64,000 bases of DNA from Clarireedia homoeocarpa (lineage: Eukaryota; Ascomycota; Leotiomycetes; Helotiales; Rutstroemiaceae), in contig LNKV01000011.1 of the NCBI GenBank assembly GCA_001465935.1, positions 126,743 through 190,742 of the forward strand. Direction: 5' to 3'. The translations under genes and the position numbers were made by a program. The notes beneath the pieces were generated by a model. That model was given only the letters and a program-made list of their open reading frames with translations. It had not been told where the DNA came from and made no database searches. Numbering within the stretch: position 1 is the first letter of the stretch; every line of letters starts with the position of its first letter. This document shows positions 34,367 to 46,236 of the stretch, piece by piece.

Positions 34367-35345
34367 ATGATTGTGAGTTCTTCTGTGCCTTGTTCTATTT
34401 CTCACCAACACTGCAATTGCTCACAGTGCTTCCGCTAATGCATAACTCCTGCAGCGCAAACAAGCTAGACAACGACGAGATTACCTCTATAGAAGAGCCT
34501 TAACCCTTCGAGATGCTGAGATCAGTGAAAAACGGGCGAAGCTTCGAGCCTCTTTGGCCTCGGGAAAGCCTTTAGATCCATCTATTGCGAATGACAAGAA
34601 GCTACGAGCGGATTACAAATATGACGAGTCAAAAAAAGATCAAACGGTAGATGAGGCATTGGATTTGGATGATGAATATGCGCAGCTTTCCGGAATCATT
34701 GACCCTCGGGTGCTGGTTACAACATCAAGAGATCCTTCCTCGCGACTTTCAGCCTTCGCGAAAGAAATCAGATTGCTGTTACCAACCTCTATCCGCCTGA
34801 ACAGAGGAAATCTTATTCTACCGAATCTCGTGACATCCGCACAAGCATCTGGGCTTTCTGATATCATTCTACTTCACGAGCATCGTGGTACGCCAACTGC
34901 GCTAACCCTATCGCATTTTCCACATGGCCCAACCATATCATTTTCTCTCCACAATGTTGTTTTGCGCCATGATATACCAAACAGTTCCCGGGGCACTGTT
35001 AGTGAATCTTATCCCCATCTGATCTTTGAGGGATTTACCTCGAAATTAGGTCTCCGGATCGTCAAGATACTGAAACATATTTTCCCACCAAGAGAGGCAA
35101 TCACAAATAAGACGAAAATGGGCAGTCGAGTTGTAACCTTCAAAAATATCGAAGACAGCATCGAAGTTCGCCATCACGTGTTTGTCAAGACTGGCTATCA
35201 AAGTGTGGAGCTGGCAGAGGTCGGGCCTCGGATGACGATGAGGTGCTTCGAAATTAGGGGAGGGACTTTGGATAATAAGGATGGCGATGTCGAATGGCGG
35301 ATGAACCAATACACAAGAACGGCGAAGAAGAAGGACTACTTGTGA
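34367..35345 (+). CDS. IMP4: U3 snoRNP protein IMP4 (Brix domain)
   Basis: Exon 1 (34367-34372) holds only ATG ATT. After an intron with a CAG acceptor, exon 2 (34455-35345) continues, giving 298 residues. The N-terminus reads MIRKQARQRRDYLYRRAL, the conserved Imp4 start, which proves the two-codon exon. The Brix/Imp4 domain follows, with VLVTTSRDPSSRL, DIILLHEHRGTP, SHFPHGPT, LIFEGFTSKLGLRI, and the end VELAEVGPRMTMRCFEIR. Imp4 works with Imp3 and Mpp10 in the small-subunit processome, assisting U3 pairing with pre-rRNA in the nucleolus (family knowledge). Confidence 0.95.
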
Positions 35346-36208
35346 TGGATTGGGAAACCCGTAAATTACTTATTCAGCATGGAGTTGGGGGTTATGGACC
35401 TACATTGAGGCTCCAAAAAAAGTTAGAACTTAGGCATCACCATCGAGCTGTCTACGGAAAATTGTGATCCATCCAGATATGCCTTCTGAGAGCGCAGGGA
35501 ATAGCCAAACAATCGCTGCAACTCTACCTGCTCGTCTTCAGCACTGCAAGAATCGATAGTGCACCCAGAAGGGAGTCATGCATCATGGATGGGTTCGTAT
35601 TCCAGGTATCAGTTGGTTGTTGGAGATTACGTTCACATTCATCTCGACTAGTTATTGAACTTTACGCTCTTTATCTGGCCCCTAGTCTGAAGACTACAAA
35701 CAGAGACGAGTGGGTTCCATGTAGATCCCCTCAAATCATGTTGTTTGTTATTTCGATCCCGAGAGCTTTTAAATGCTTGTTGCGTGTATGCTAACTCCGA
35801 CCATTCTTGCAGGGAAATTAAAAGGCCGGGCACATGGTATCTCCATACTTGTTTCATGTACTATCCTCGGTCACTGGCACGTTGTATATATTACTCGTAC
35901 CAACAAGAAAATACGAATGAGATTTCTCCTGCAGCGCATACTAACTGCCGAACATACCGCAAGCTCCTCGGATACCCAAAACGGATCTTGGCATTCATTC
36001 GTATCCTCGTCTTCGGTCAACGGTCAAATTTACCAATTCCGATCCAGCTTGCATACGTATAATGGCTCCTGATACACCATATTCCTCTTCTGCAACCTTG
36101 AAATTGGACTCACAGAGCATCTTACTCGCATGAAGATTACTTATGTTATACAACACAAACTGTTGTAGTTACAAGCACATCGTACAATCAGCTCCCGACA
36201 CACTATCA

Positions 36209-36233
36209 GCTCGGTGTAAAGTAGACACCGAGC
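36209..36233. repeat. Perfect 9-bp stem hairpin
   Basis: GCTCGGTGT and its complement ACACCGAGC enclose a 7-base loop AAAGTAG. There is no gene within reach that would use it as a terminator. Confidence 0.7.
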
Positions 36234-38739
36234 CGAATGCAGAGAAGCCTGGGCTGGTTTAATGGGATAGCATTGTGATAACAGAGGCTTCGCGAGATCA
36301 CCTTGTCAACTCGGATCACGGAATCTTGCATTATGATTTTCATGCTAATAGCTAGTTAACTTAGGCCATTTATTAATTATCCCAAACTTCGATGACATAG
36401 CGTGAGGATGTCTCAGTTCATCACTTGTCTTCTCAGTAACTATGTGCGAGGATTGTCCCACCCATATGGTATGGGTAGAGAGAGCTGAGCTATAGGGAAT
36501 CGGCCATAAGCTCGTATGTAAGCATCTTTTTGCTCCCTACAGTTCATTTTTTAGGTAAAGATCGTCGTAGGGACGTCTTCTAAAAATAGTTGGGTGGTGT
36601 ACTTCAATATTTGTGCTCTTGAGTCATTGAAACTATTCCTATCCCGTTTTTGTACGGTTGCATGCCTACACACTCAACTGGAAGCGCGCGGGTTAAGGTC
36701 TCTAAAATCGGAGCTCAACCGAACCAACTTTCAACGCGACTGGTTTAGATCTTATCTTATTCCCTGCACACGTGTGCGGACAGGGTTTCTTCTGGAAGGC
36801 CTCACGCCTCACGCCCCACTCGGGTTCTCTGGACCTCTTGCTAGAGGCCTGGAAGAGCATTATACGGCTCGTCTTGTTGTACTCGGCATGATAGTATCAG
36901 CTCAAAGGGATCCCGATCCTCACGATATACGAAAGCTGTGCTGATTTCACATCTGCTTGGGAGTAAGCTTACAAATACGAAAAAAAGGAATGAAGAAATA
37001 TGGTCTCGAACCAGCTTCCAGCGTTTCTATGACTACTAGTTTTTCGTTTATCTCGCACTTCTCGATGTAAAAGTTTCCACGAGTAAGATGGAGGGGCATC
37101 CTGCCACCATGAACCGTTATTTGACCTTCGAATGCAATATGCTTGTTCCCCTGCATCCGAAGTAACCTTCATTCATTATCATTGTGCGGAGAAGTATCCA
37201 CAGCTGGTGCGACTCAAGACGCTGTTCCCGCACCGCGCTCACTGAATCGCGATCACTGAATCGCCAGCTCTTACCCTGCAAAACATGATGTTGCGCTTAC
37301 TCTCGGGGTCTATCAGACTGTCCACGACTGCATGTATCGTTATATCTCCGGGCAGTCCGTGTTGATGGAGATTTTGCTCTCTTTGCGGAGATAACAGGCA
37401 TCCGAATTTCGGCAGTTCGCATTTCTGTACGTGTTTATCTTTTGTCGTTGTCGATTCGAGGTTGTTCTCCGTTGCACCACTTCTCTTTGTGGGAGTGGTC
37501 GTCGTAAGCTGCGGCCCTAAGTAACATTTCCTCGCGTTCGCCTTGGATTCCGGTTCGTCCAAATGCACGGACGACCCAGTTATCTGTGCTAATCCCCCAC
37601 CTCGATTAGAACTTCCCTCCCCGATTTACACAAAGTCTATTCTGTGGATTGTATGCATATAAATTTTTTATACTATAATTGCAGAATCTCGTTTAGATCT
37701 GTGGATCACGATAGATCATACGATCTGTCTCTGAAGAGCCATTAACGCGTCATTCTCAACTTACTTAAGGGAATGACAGGAAAGCTTAACACTGCGGGAG
37801 CTAACTTCACCCCGTAGAAGCGATGCTTAACTTCTTAGCATTAAGAAACTGCTTTGACGATGTATACTCATCAGTTTCGTAAGCACGCTTGGCATTCTGA
37901 TAGCTCTCGTCGCAAGCAGTACAAGCGTTCGACCGTGCTTGAAATCTCGAGCAGGGGCTAGGAGTGGACCTAGCATGTATGTCTTAAACCCTTTATGTTC
38001 CTTTTTCTGACTTGTAACCCAACGCGGATAGTTGAGGAGCTGCTGCTGCAGCCTCAAGGAGAATTTTGTTTTGGAAATTTGGCAAGCAAGCCATGAGATC
38101 GAAGGCGCAACGCCTCCACTTGTTGCATGTGTACCTGCAGTGATTCTACATAGCCATCCAATGTCACCGCAACCCTCTGGGCGAAGTGGCTTGCCCTGAC
38201 CCTTGTGAATCCTCGTGTCTTACTCCCACACTAGAAGCCGCATTCTCCGACTATCACTTCCTTCTAGGCATCATACGCTCCTGCTGACATATCAGTCTGT
38301 CAGTAGTGTAGGTGACTGTCTAATCTTATCTAAGGGATGAGTGTTTCGATTCCACTCCGCTCCAGGCCCGTTTTTTGCGCTGTGACAGCTGTCTGGGCCA
38401 CACCTGTTGAAACCCTCCTCCCCCCCCTGATGAAGAACTATTGAAGTTTACTTCAATAGCGCTAAAAGGAACCTGCAAAGTGACTAGCACTGTCTAATCT
38501 CTCCTGCTGAGAGACGCATCTCGAGATATCAAGCATGGATTCACCTTACCACATTCGTTCTGCTAAGTGTTATTTTTTTGCAAGCGATGGCACCCTCGTG
38601 CTGGTGTGCCTGCGGATGGGAAGTGAGCACTACGTATGCTCTCTTATGCAATGCAACACGGTCAGCGCCAAAGCGAAGCTATCGATATGGGAAGTCACGC
38701 TGAGGAGGAGCTCGAGGACGAGATGAACGTTAGCGTGGG

Positions 38740-38822
38740 GATACGGATGGCAATAGGGAGGGGGATAGGGGTGGGGATAGGGATGGAGATAGGGATGGGG
38801 ATAGGGATGGAGATGGAGATGG
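38740..38822. repeat. GGGATA/GGAGAT purine repeat
   Basis: Units of GGGATAGGGATGGAGATA and shortened versions repeat about five times. The opposite strand reads as an Ile-Pro repeat, a by-product. Confidence 0.85.
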
Positions 38823-38849
38823 AGCTCACGACGAGAGCGACGAGAAGAC

Positions 38850-38857
38850 TATATAAG
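38850..38857 (+). promoter_or_regulatory. Probable TATA box of the laccase gene
   Basis: TATATAAG stands 174 bp before the laccase ATG, followed by a CT-rich tract (38957-39010) with nine CTT repeats typical of fungal leaders. The spacing implies a leader of about 140 nt. Confidence 0.5.
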
Positions 38858-39030
38858 TCAGAGGTTTCACCGTGGTGAATCCAATCTTCATTCCTCATCC
38901 ACTCACTCTTCTCCAACAGTCTTTTCAGCATCTCCTTCTTTAGAGAGATCACATTCACTTCTACTACTTCTTCTTCTTCTTCTTCTTCTTCTCCTCCTTC
39001 TTCTGCACTTCTGCTTATTCTTCAGTCACC

Positions 39031-41528
39031 ATGAAGTCCACAGTCTTTACTGCTCTGGCTGCATTCTTTGCACAGTCCTCAGCATCTGTCCTTCCAAGTC
39101 TTCGTTCTCCTGTCACTCCCGCACATCTCTACCCTCGTCAAAACTCCACCAACTCCACTACATCTTGCGCCAACACTGCCACGTCCAGAAACTGCTGGGG
39201 AGACTACTCCATCGATACCAACTGGTACGATGTTACTCCCACTGGAGGAGTCACTAGAGGTTTGTGAACTTCTTCCCCTTTCACAGTTGGCTTATACTAA
39301 AACTCACTTTCCAGAGTACTGGCTTTCCGTTGAGAACAGCACTGTCAACCTTGACGGCTATCAGCGCCACGCCTTGACTTTCAACGGATCTGTCCCAGGC
39401 CCTGCCATCGTTGCTGATTGGGGTGACAACCTTATCATTCGTATGTCTTCTGTGTTCTCTATACCAAGCAAGAACGATAGCACTTTTTCCTTCCCGAGTG
39501 GGATGGATGGATCATCAAGTCTGCCTTGTCTCGTATCCACTAGAGCAATCGATTGCAGTTCATGATCCTATCTTCAACTGGGCACTCAGTAGTAGTCGCG
39601 GTTCATGATCTGCTGCAAAGTCGAACATAGTTGCACCTTCTTGGTCCACTATCAAGCGGACAAGTGGTTGCAGCACCACTTGGTTCATCGGCCTACTTCC
39701 GGCTGAACACTTGTGTTGCTGCAAATCTACCTGTTTTCCCTTGATAGATCACGGGCACTACCCATATCTGACCGAATGATCATCTTTGTTCATGACCAAA
39801 TGACTAACACAATGCTACAGATGTGACTAACAACCTTGAGCACAACGGAACTTCAATTGTGAGTGACCACGTGACTTGACTCGACAATATCAAAATACTG
39901 ACATCCATCTTCTAGCATTGGCATGGTATTCGTCAACTTGGAAGTCTTGAGTATGATGGTGTTCCAGGTGTCACTCAGGTAAGCTTCAAGAGCCACCCAA
40001 ATAGCTCCCAAAACTAATCAATCCTACAGTGTCCCATCGCCCCTGGGGATTCTTTGACCTACAAGTTCCAAGCGACCCAATACGGAACCACCTGGTACCA
40101 CTCTCACTTCACTCTCCAATACGGTGACGGACTTTTTGGTCCCTTGGTCATCAACGGACCCACCACCGCCAACTATGATGTCGACGTCGGAACCATCTTC
40201 CTCCAAGACTGGGCCCACGAATCCGTCTTCCAGCTCTGGGACACTGCCAGACAAGGAGGTCCACCCTCTCTCCAAAGCAACCTCATCAACGGAACCAACG
40301 TCTTCGACTGCACCGGCAGCACCGACGCCAATTGCGTCGGCGGTGGCAAGAAATTCGAACTCGAGTTCATCAGTGGCACCAAATACCTTCTCCGCTTAAT
40401 CAACGTCGCCGTTGACGGCCACTTCGAATTCGCCATCGACAACCACACCCTCACAGTCGTCTCAACCGATCTCGTGCCCATCGTCCCCTACGAAACCGAC
40501 ACTCTCCTCATCTCCATCGGCCAACGCTACGATGTCATCGTCGAAGCCACCCACTCTTCGGGCGACTTCTGGCTCCGCGGCAACTGGGGCACCGCCTGTT
40601 CTTCCAACCAAAACGCCGGCAACATGACGGGTATCGTGCGCTACGACTCCTCCAGCACGGCCGACCCAACCAGTATTGCAACCACAGTCCGTGGCACGTG
40701 TGCTGATGAACCTGTCGCAAGCCTGGTCCCGCATTTGAAGCTTGATGTTGGCAACTACTCGATTGTGGAGGAATCATTGAGCTTTGCTTTCACAAACTAC
40801 TTTACATGGACGATAAATGGAAGTTCGTTGTTGTTGGATTGGTCGAACCCAACTACGTTGAGGGTGTTCAATAATGAGTCCATCTTCCCAACGGACTATA
40901 ACGTTGTGGCATTGGAGCCGGATGCGGCGAATGATGATTGGGTTGTTTATGTTATTGAGGATAACACTGGCATTGGGTGAGTCTTTTTATTTTTTGCCCT
41001 TTCCCTTCCCTAATTTGATAGTTCTGTGGAGACGGAGAGGAAGAGAAGAAAGTCAGTCAGTCAGTCAGCTAACGTGTTTGAACTTACAGACTCAACCACC
41101 CAATCCATCTCCACGGTCACGATTTCTGGGTCATCGCTCAAGAACAAGACGTCTTTGATCCCGTTACCTCCCCCTCGAAATTCAACCTCGTCAACGCTCC
41201 TCGTCGTGATGTTGCTAGCCTTCCTGGTAACGGTTACCTGGCTATCGCATTCAAGCTCGATAACCCTGGGTCTTGGCTCCTTCATTGCCACATTGTATGT
41301 CTTTCCTTTCTTATTCTTCGCTTCTTAGCCCTCTAGACGCGGCCAAACTAACAATTCCTTTCTCCACAGGCCTGGCACGCATCCGAAGGTCTCGCTATGC
41401 AGTTTGTCGAATCGCAAAGCCAGATCGCCATCGGTATGAGCGATACCAATATCTTTAACCAGACGTGCAAGAACTGGGACGCCTATGTTCCTGTGGAGGA
41501 ATTCGCTGAGGATGATTCTGGAATCTAG
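39031..41528 (+). CDS. Secreted laccase (multicopper oxidase)
   Basis: Seven exons (39031-39259, 39315-39440, 39821-39858, 39916-39978, 40030-40976, 41090-41294, 41370-41528) give 588 residues. A signal peptide (MKSTVFTALAAFFAQSSAS) and a short propeptide ending near YPR precede the mature part. The four copper-binding motifs are present: HWHG at 132-135, WYHSH at 174-178, HPIHLHGH at 471-478, and HCHIAWH at 533-539, with Cys 534 as the type 1 ligand and Leu 544 at the axial position, which indicates a medium or high redox potential (family knowledge). Many NxS/T sites suggest heavy glycosylation. The C-terminus is DSGI, the plug of ascomycete laccases. It oxidises phenols with oxygen outside the cell; a role in pigment, lignin or host phenol metabolism cannot be told. 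Intron 2 is 380 nt, far longer than the others. Confidence 0.96.
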
Positions 41529-41669
41529 ATGTCCTCCTTTCTCCTCTTATGAGGATGATCTCCTGTATTGGAGAGTTGGGTATGATCTCCTGTATTGGAG
41601 AGTTGGAGATTCGATGGATTGATGATGACGGCGATGTGTTTACGCTCTTTTGATACTCTTCTTTCTTCT

Positions 41670-41970
41670 TTTGCTTTGCTGCTTCTTTGCTTCTTCTTTG
41701 CTTCTTTTCACCTTCTTTTGCTTCTTCTTCTCACCTTCTTTTGCTTCTTTGCTGCTTCTTTGCTTCTTCTTTGCTTCTTCTTTTCACCTTCTTTTGCTTC
41801 TTCTTTGCTTCTTCTTTTCACCTTCTTTTGCTTCTTCTTTTCACCTTCTTTAATCCTTCTTTTCATTCTTTTTACCTTCTTTTCACCTTCTTTGCTTCTT
41901 CTTTTCACCTTCTTTTTACCTTCTCTTCACCTTCTTTTCACCTTTTTTTTTTCACCTTCTTTTCACATTT
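41670..41970. repeat. Pyrimidine repeat (TTTGCTTCTTCTTTTCACCTTC)
   Basis: About 300 bp of irregular repeats of CTTCTTTGCTTC and TTCACCTTCTTT, purely T/C with scattered G/A. It lies about 140 bp after the laccase stop and may fall in its 3' UTR. The strand asymmetry is very strong. Confidence 0.85.
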
Positions 41971-42390
41971 CTATTTCATCTACTTCCTTTTTATCAACCT
42001 TTTCCAATTTCGATTGTTAATGTTGACCACGAACGAAGAGTGTATGGATGTATAATGGATAATGGATACATAACATAGGATTTGATTTGATGTATGTTTA
42101 TAGTTATTGGTTAATGTATGATTTTTGGTACTTGCATACGCGTTGACTTATTGTGTGGTGAAATTGAGTGATGTGAATGAGTGAAGATTGATGCAATGCG
42201 ATTGAAACATCCCTCTTCCTCCGGATGATCTTTGTGTGATTCTAGAAATTGATAAGTGAAACCCCCCCAACTTAGCCGGTGGACGACTGGTGCGTACTTT
42301 TTCTTTTCTTTTTTTTTATTTGAAACATCACCTCTTGGTTATTGGTCGCCACCACATCAAGGGTACCAGATTAGTATAACAACTTCCTAT

Positions 42391-42450
42391 AGTAGTACTC
42401 TGTGGAGTACCTTGTACAGTAGTAGTACTCTGTGGAGTACTTTGTACAGT
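42391..42450. repeat. 30-bp tandem duplication with inner palindrome
   Basis: Two 30-bp copies differ at one base (C/T at position 21 of the unit). Each contains AGTACTCTGTGGAGTACT or nearly so, an inverted repeat. Confidence 0.85.
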
Positions 42451-42949
42451 AGGTTTCGGATGCAGCATACGAGGGACTTTGCAGATGGTGATGGACAGGC
42501 TGACCTGACATGGCCGACTTCCACTTGGCCGATGGTGATGGTGATGGTGATGGGTGATGATCATGCAATGATGGCGATCAAGAAGGCTCAGCTTGTTCAT
42601 CTCAATAAAGTTGTACCTCTCTATCTCAATACATCGTAAAGTAGTGTGAATGCGCAGCACCTTGCTTTCATACGTACGCCATCGGCTCTTAAACAATGCG
42701 ACAACGATACGATAGGACAAAGAAACAAGAAGAGGCTTTATTGTCCAATCAGGAGCTTTCCTCTGCGGTCCCGGTCACGTTCTCAGCTGCATCCGTACAA
42801 AAGCACACTGCGGGCAAAAGAGGAAGAGAAGAGGCTGATGCCGGTGCGGGTGCCTTAAAGGTGGGTGGGCGGGCGAGCAGAGCAGGCTTAGACTTGGAGC
42901 TGGAGAGGTAAATAGTTGAGAGTAACCACTCCACTCACTCATTCACTCA

Positions 42950-43001
42950 ATCACTCTCTCACTCTCTCACTCTCTCACTCTCTCACTCTCTCACTCACTC
43001 A
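42950..43001. repeat. CTCACTCT microsatellite
   Basis: TCTCTCACTC units repeat about five times and then grade into CTCACTCAC. Confidence 0.8.
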
Positions 43002-43230
43002 CAAGTCCATTCAAAAGTCATTAATTAACATTGCTATAATATACGGACTATACATTACTATAACATACCGACTATATACAAAGGAACGTGTCTCCTCTTA
43101 AATTGGATTTTCATCGATTTTTAAGATTGGCATATATCTGCCTGATATCTACGGAAGGACTTATCATATCATCTGCCAAATTTAATCTCGCTTTTCCACC
43201 TTTCCTCTATACGACAACCTTACACCCACC

Positions 43231-43280
43231 CTTACACCCTTACACCTTACACCTTACACCTTACACCTTACACCTTACAC
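43231..43280. repeat. 7-bp repeat (ACACCTT)n
   Basis: ACACCTT repeats about six times after two longer variants (CACCCTTAC). It resembles no telomere repeat of filamentous fungi (TTAGGG). Confidence 0.85.
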
Positions 43281-43562
43281 CTGGTCCCGGTCCGGGTCCC
43301 TTTCTACACAGTAAACGTCATTCGACTGGCACTCGAACCACAACAACCAACAACTGCCTTCGTTGAACATCACATCACATTACATCTTACAGCAAAAAAA
43401 AAAATACCCTAACCTCTTCTTACTTCCCTTCCCTCCTTCCCTTTCTTCGGAAAAACAACGACCACAACAACATAGCAATTCATCGACCTTTTTCTTCCAT
43501 CAATTGTCACGCAAATATTGATACCCATCATATTTGTCTACATTGATTTGTTCCCGTCAATC

Positions 43563-44762
43563 ATGTCCAATACGCAGTATCAACAATATGGCGGGAATCC
43601 ATACCAGTATTCTCCCGCCGCAGAATCCGGCTATGCAGGAGTAAGCAATCCTCTTCTTTCTTGCACCACTTCCCCTCATCTATCGCGCAAACAATCGCAT
43701 ACATTCTAACAAGACTACGTTGATAGAACAATCCAGCCCAACCACCACAATCCGGTCTTCAGCACGAAATGTCCAATTACTCTAATACCTCTGATTATTC
43801 AACCGGTACACCCGGTGCTATCCCTGCTCCCAGCGGTTCCTCCCTCGGTCAACAAGCCTTCCTCGAGCGTGTCGACTTTGCGAAATCCGAGATCAAATCT
43901 CTCTCCTCGAATATCCATCAAATCGCCACTCTTCACCAGCGCGCGCTCTCCTCGCCCGATCAAAACTCGGCGCAACAGCTCGAAAACCTGGTGACCCAGA
44001 CACAACTCAAGAACACGCAGATTCGCGATCAAATCAAGTATTTGGAAGCTGATGCGATCAAGACGACGGATAGTACAAAGACCATCAAAACAACCCAGGC
44101 AAATAGATTGAAGGCGGAGTTTGAGAGAGCCCTAAATGATTATAAACAAGAGGAGCTCGAATATAAGAATAAATACCGCCAACAAATTCAGAGACAGTAC
44201 AAGATCGTCAATCCGGATGCTACGGAACAGGAGCTCCAGGAGGCTAGTGAGTTGGATTGGGGTTCGGAGGGTGTTTTTCAAACTGCAGTATGTGTCTCAC
44301 TTTTTCCCTGCTTGATGGCTGACGAGCATACCTTGTTTCATCAACCCAACTATTGAAAATGTCAAGACAACATAAACTAACAACAAGCAATAGCTCAAAT
44401 CCAACCGATCTGGCCAGGCTTCTTCGGTTCTCGGAGCTGTCCGAGCACGTCATAATGAACTTCAACGTATTGAAGCTACTCTTACCGACTTGGCGGCTAT
44501 GTTCGCCGACATGGCTCAAATTGTAGAGGCTCAAGACCCGATTGTGGAGCATACCGAACAAAATGCTATCAAGACTGCTGAAGATGTCGATAAAGGAAAT
44601 ACCGAGATTGAGAAGGCCAACGAACATGCCAGACGCAGAAACCGATTAAAGTGGTGGTGCCTGCTTGTCGTGGTTATTATCATCTTGGCAATTGCCCTCG
44701 GTGTCGGTTTGGGTGTTGGGTTGGCGGTTAACGGAAGTAAGACTGCTACTGGAAATAACTAG
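43563..44762 (+). CDS. SSO1: Plasma-membrane syntaxin, Sso1/Sso2 type
   Basis: Three exons (43563-43640, 43727-44287, 44394-44762) give 335 residues. A Gln/Tyr/Pro-rich N-terminus is followed by the Habc region (FLERVDFAKSEIKSLSSNI to KYRQQIQRQYKIV). The SNARE motif spans RARHNELQRIEATLTDL to AEDVDKGN with the zero-layer glutamine in IVEAQDPIVE, then a basic RRRNRLKWW and one C-terminal membrane helix (VVVIIILAIALGVGLGVGL). It is a Qa-SNARE that pairs with Sec9 and Snc at the plasma membrane in exocytosis (family knowledge). The name SSO1 is by similarity; filamentous fungi have two syntaxins of this class and which one this is was not decided. Confidence 0.92.
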
Positions 44763-45527
44763 ACCAATATTTGCGTTGGGAGGGGGAAGAGAGGTGGACG
44801 GTTTTTGTCTTTCAGAGGAGTTGGTTGTGCAAGTGTGGTCTGGATTTCAATTCTAGTCTGATTACGAAAGTACTTGCAGCACGGAAAGAAGTCGAAGCAA
44901 AACAAGATATCCATGGATTGAAGGAGAGAATCCTGTATGTTGGTTGTACATTGTCGGCGCATATTTTCATTTTTTTTTTATTTTTTTTTTCATTCGTCTT
45001 TTTCCTTTTTCTTTCTTCTCTCCTCTTCTACTGTCCACGCGCTGGTCTTTATCTCTTCCTATGAACTGAACTTTCATGATGAATGATGATTGGGATAAGG
45101 AAGGGAAAGGTGGTGCGGGGGATCAAAACCACCCTTTTTACACATATTAATTTTTTCTTTTTGTTTTACGATGATGAATGAGGGAGGATGGATGGGACAG
45201 AATGAAAACCACACAAATAAGCAAGAAGACGAATTAATGATGGAGATGGGAAAGGGGCAAAGGGACAAAGGGGAGGGGGTAAAACTGGGGAGTGGGGAGA
45301 AGATGGGAGGGGTGAGAAGAGGAGAGGAGAGGAGAGGAGAGAGGTCGAGAAGCTGGATTTAATGATGAGGACTGGCATGGCATGGGATAAGATAGGATGC
45401 GATGTGATATCCACAGGGGGAAAACGAATGTTCAATGTGATCTCTACCTACTCTACAATGAAGGATAGATAGCAAAGGAATGAATGTGTGGATGAATGAG
45501 CCAAGAAGTAAAGTAAGCTTGCTTGGT

Positions 45528-45562
45528 ATGGTATGGTATGGTATGGTATGGTATGGTGTGGT
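45528..45562. repeat. GGTAT microsatellite
   Basis: Seven GGTAT-type units, one reading GGTGT. Confidence 0.85.
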
Positions 45563-46017
45563 ATGGTGCAGCAAGAGCTAGCTATCTGTTCTGGCTGGGA
45601 ATGAATGAATGAATGAATAGCTTTGTAGGTGGAGGGCGAGTGGGGGGGGATTGGGGATGGATGGTATATCAGGTTTATCTTAAACGAGAGTGCTTTTTAA
45701 TAATAAGTAGAGATGATATTTTTTTGAGATTTTGAGATTTGTACGGTTTTTATTTTTTTTCATTTTTCCTATGATATGATATGATATGAGAGAGGGGGGG
45801 GGGTTTGGTGAGATTAAGATTATATTGTTGTTATTATTGTTGTTGTTGTGAGGTGATATTATACATGGAAGGTGAGGGAGGTGAAGTGATTGATAGATTG
45901 ATATGAATAAGAAAGAGAGATATCTTTTTTTTTTGGACTAAATTCCCGCGCCCCCAACCCCGCAACTTTGGAATAGATACGATGAGATTGGACGGGACTG
46001 GACTACTCGGAGAGTGT

Positions 46018-46083
46018 GTATATATATATATATATATATAAACAATTGGATTTGATGATAGGGAGATAGACAGACAGACAGAT
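46018..46083. repeat. TA and GACA microsatellites
   Basis: (TA)11 or so is followed within 30 bp by a short GACAGACAGACA run. Confidence 0.8.
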
Positions 46084-46236
46084 AATAGACATTTCTCCAT
46101 TTACACCATAACTCCCTTTCCTTTCCTTTCCCATTTCCCATTTCCCATTCTCACCTCGAACATGTGTATGTCAGTCATCCTTCAACCACCCCCTTTTTAA
46201 TTTCCCTGCCTTGGCTTCCTTCCACTCACTCACTCA

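Larger units (their letters stand above)
35346..38849. other. 3.5-kb gene-poor stretch
   Basis: No recognised gene. A minus frame at 37568-37239 (109 codons) is open but unidentified. A perfect hairpin lies at 36209-36233 and a purine-rich repeat at 38740-38822. A T-arm-like motif near 38345 is not part of a foldable tRNA. The right end is the far promoter of the laccase. Confidence 0.4.
41529..43562. other. Low-complexity spacer, laccase to syntaxin
   Basis: Dominated by simple repeats, listed separately. The last 350 bp before 43563 are CT- and A-rich and form the syntaxin leader. No gene is supported. Confidence 0.5.
44763..46236. other. Low-complexity convergent spacer
   Basis: Lies between two converging genes (syntaxin and Erv41). 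It contains T tracts, GAGGA repeats (45318-45345), a (GGTAT)n repeat (45528-45562), (TA)n at 46018-46040 and GACA repeats at 46066-46083. No gene is supported. Confidence 0.5.

Noticed and set aside
36947..37172. Possible ankyrin-like fragment on the minus strand
   Set aside because: Only MPLHL is reminiscent; the rest of the repeat pattern is absent.
37239..37568. Minus-strand frame of 109 codons with CELPKFGC...H..H spacing
   Set aside because: The Cys/His spacing does not fit a C2H2 finger and there is no further support.
38335..38372. tRNA-like T arm (GAGTGTTTCGATTCCACTC)
   Set aside because: No acceptor, D or anticodon stem could be folded around it.
38695..38958. Ile-Pro repeat protein frame on the minus strand
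   Set aside because: It is the translation of the GGGATA repeat and disappears outside it.
41595..42055. Phe/Leu-rich frames after the laccase
   Set aside because: They come from the pyrimidine repeat and are open in all three frames.
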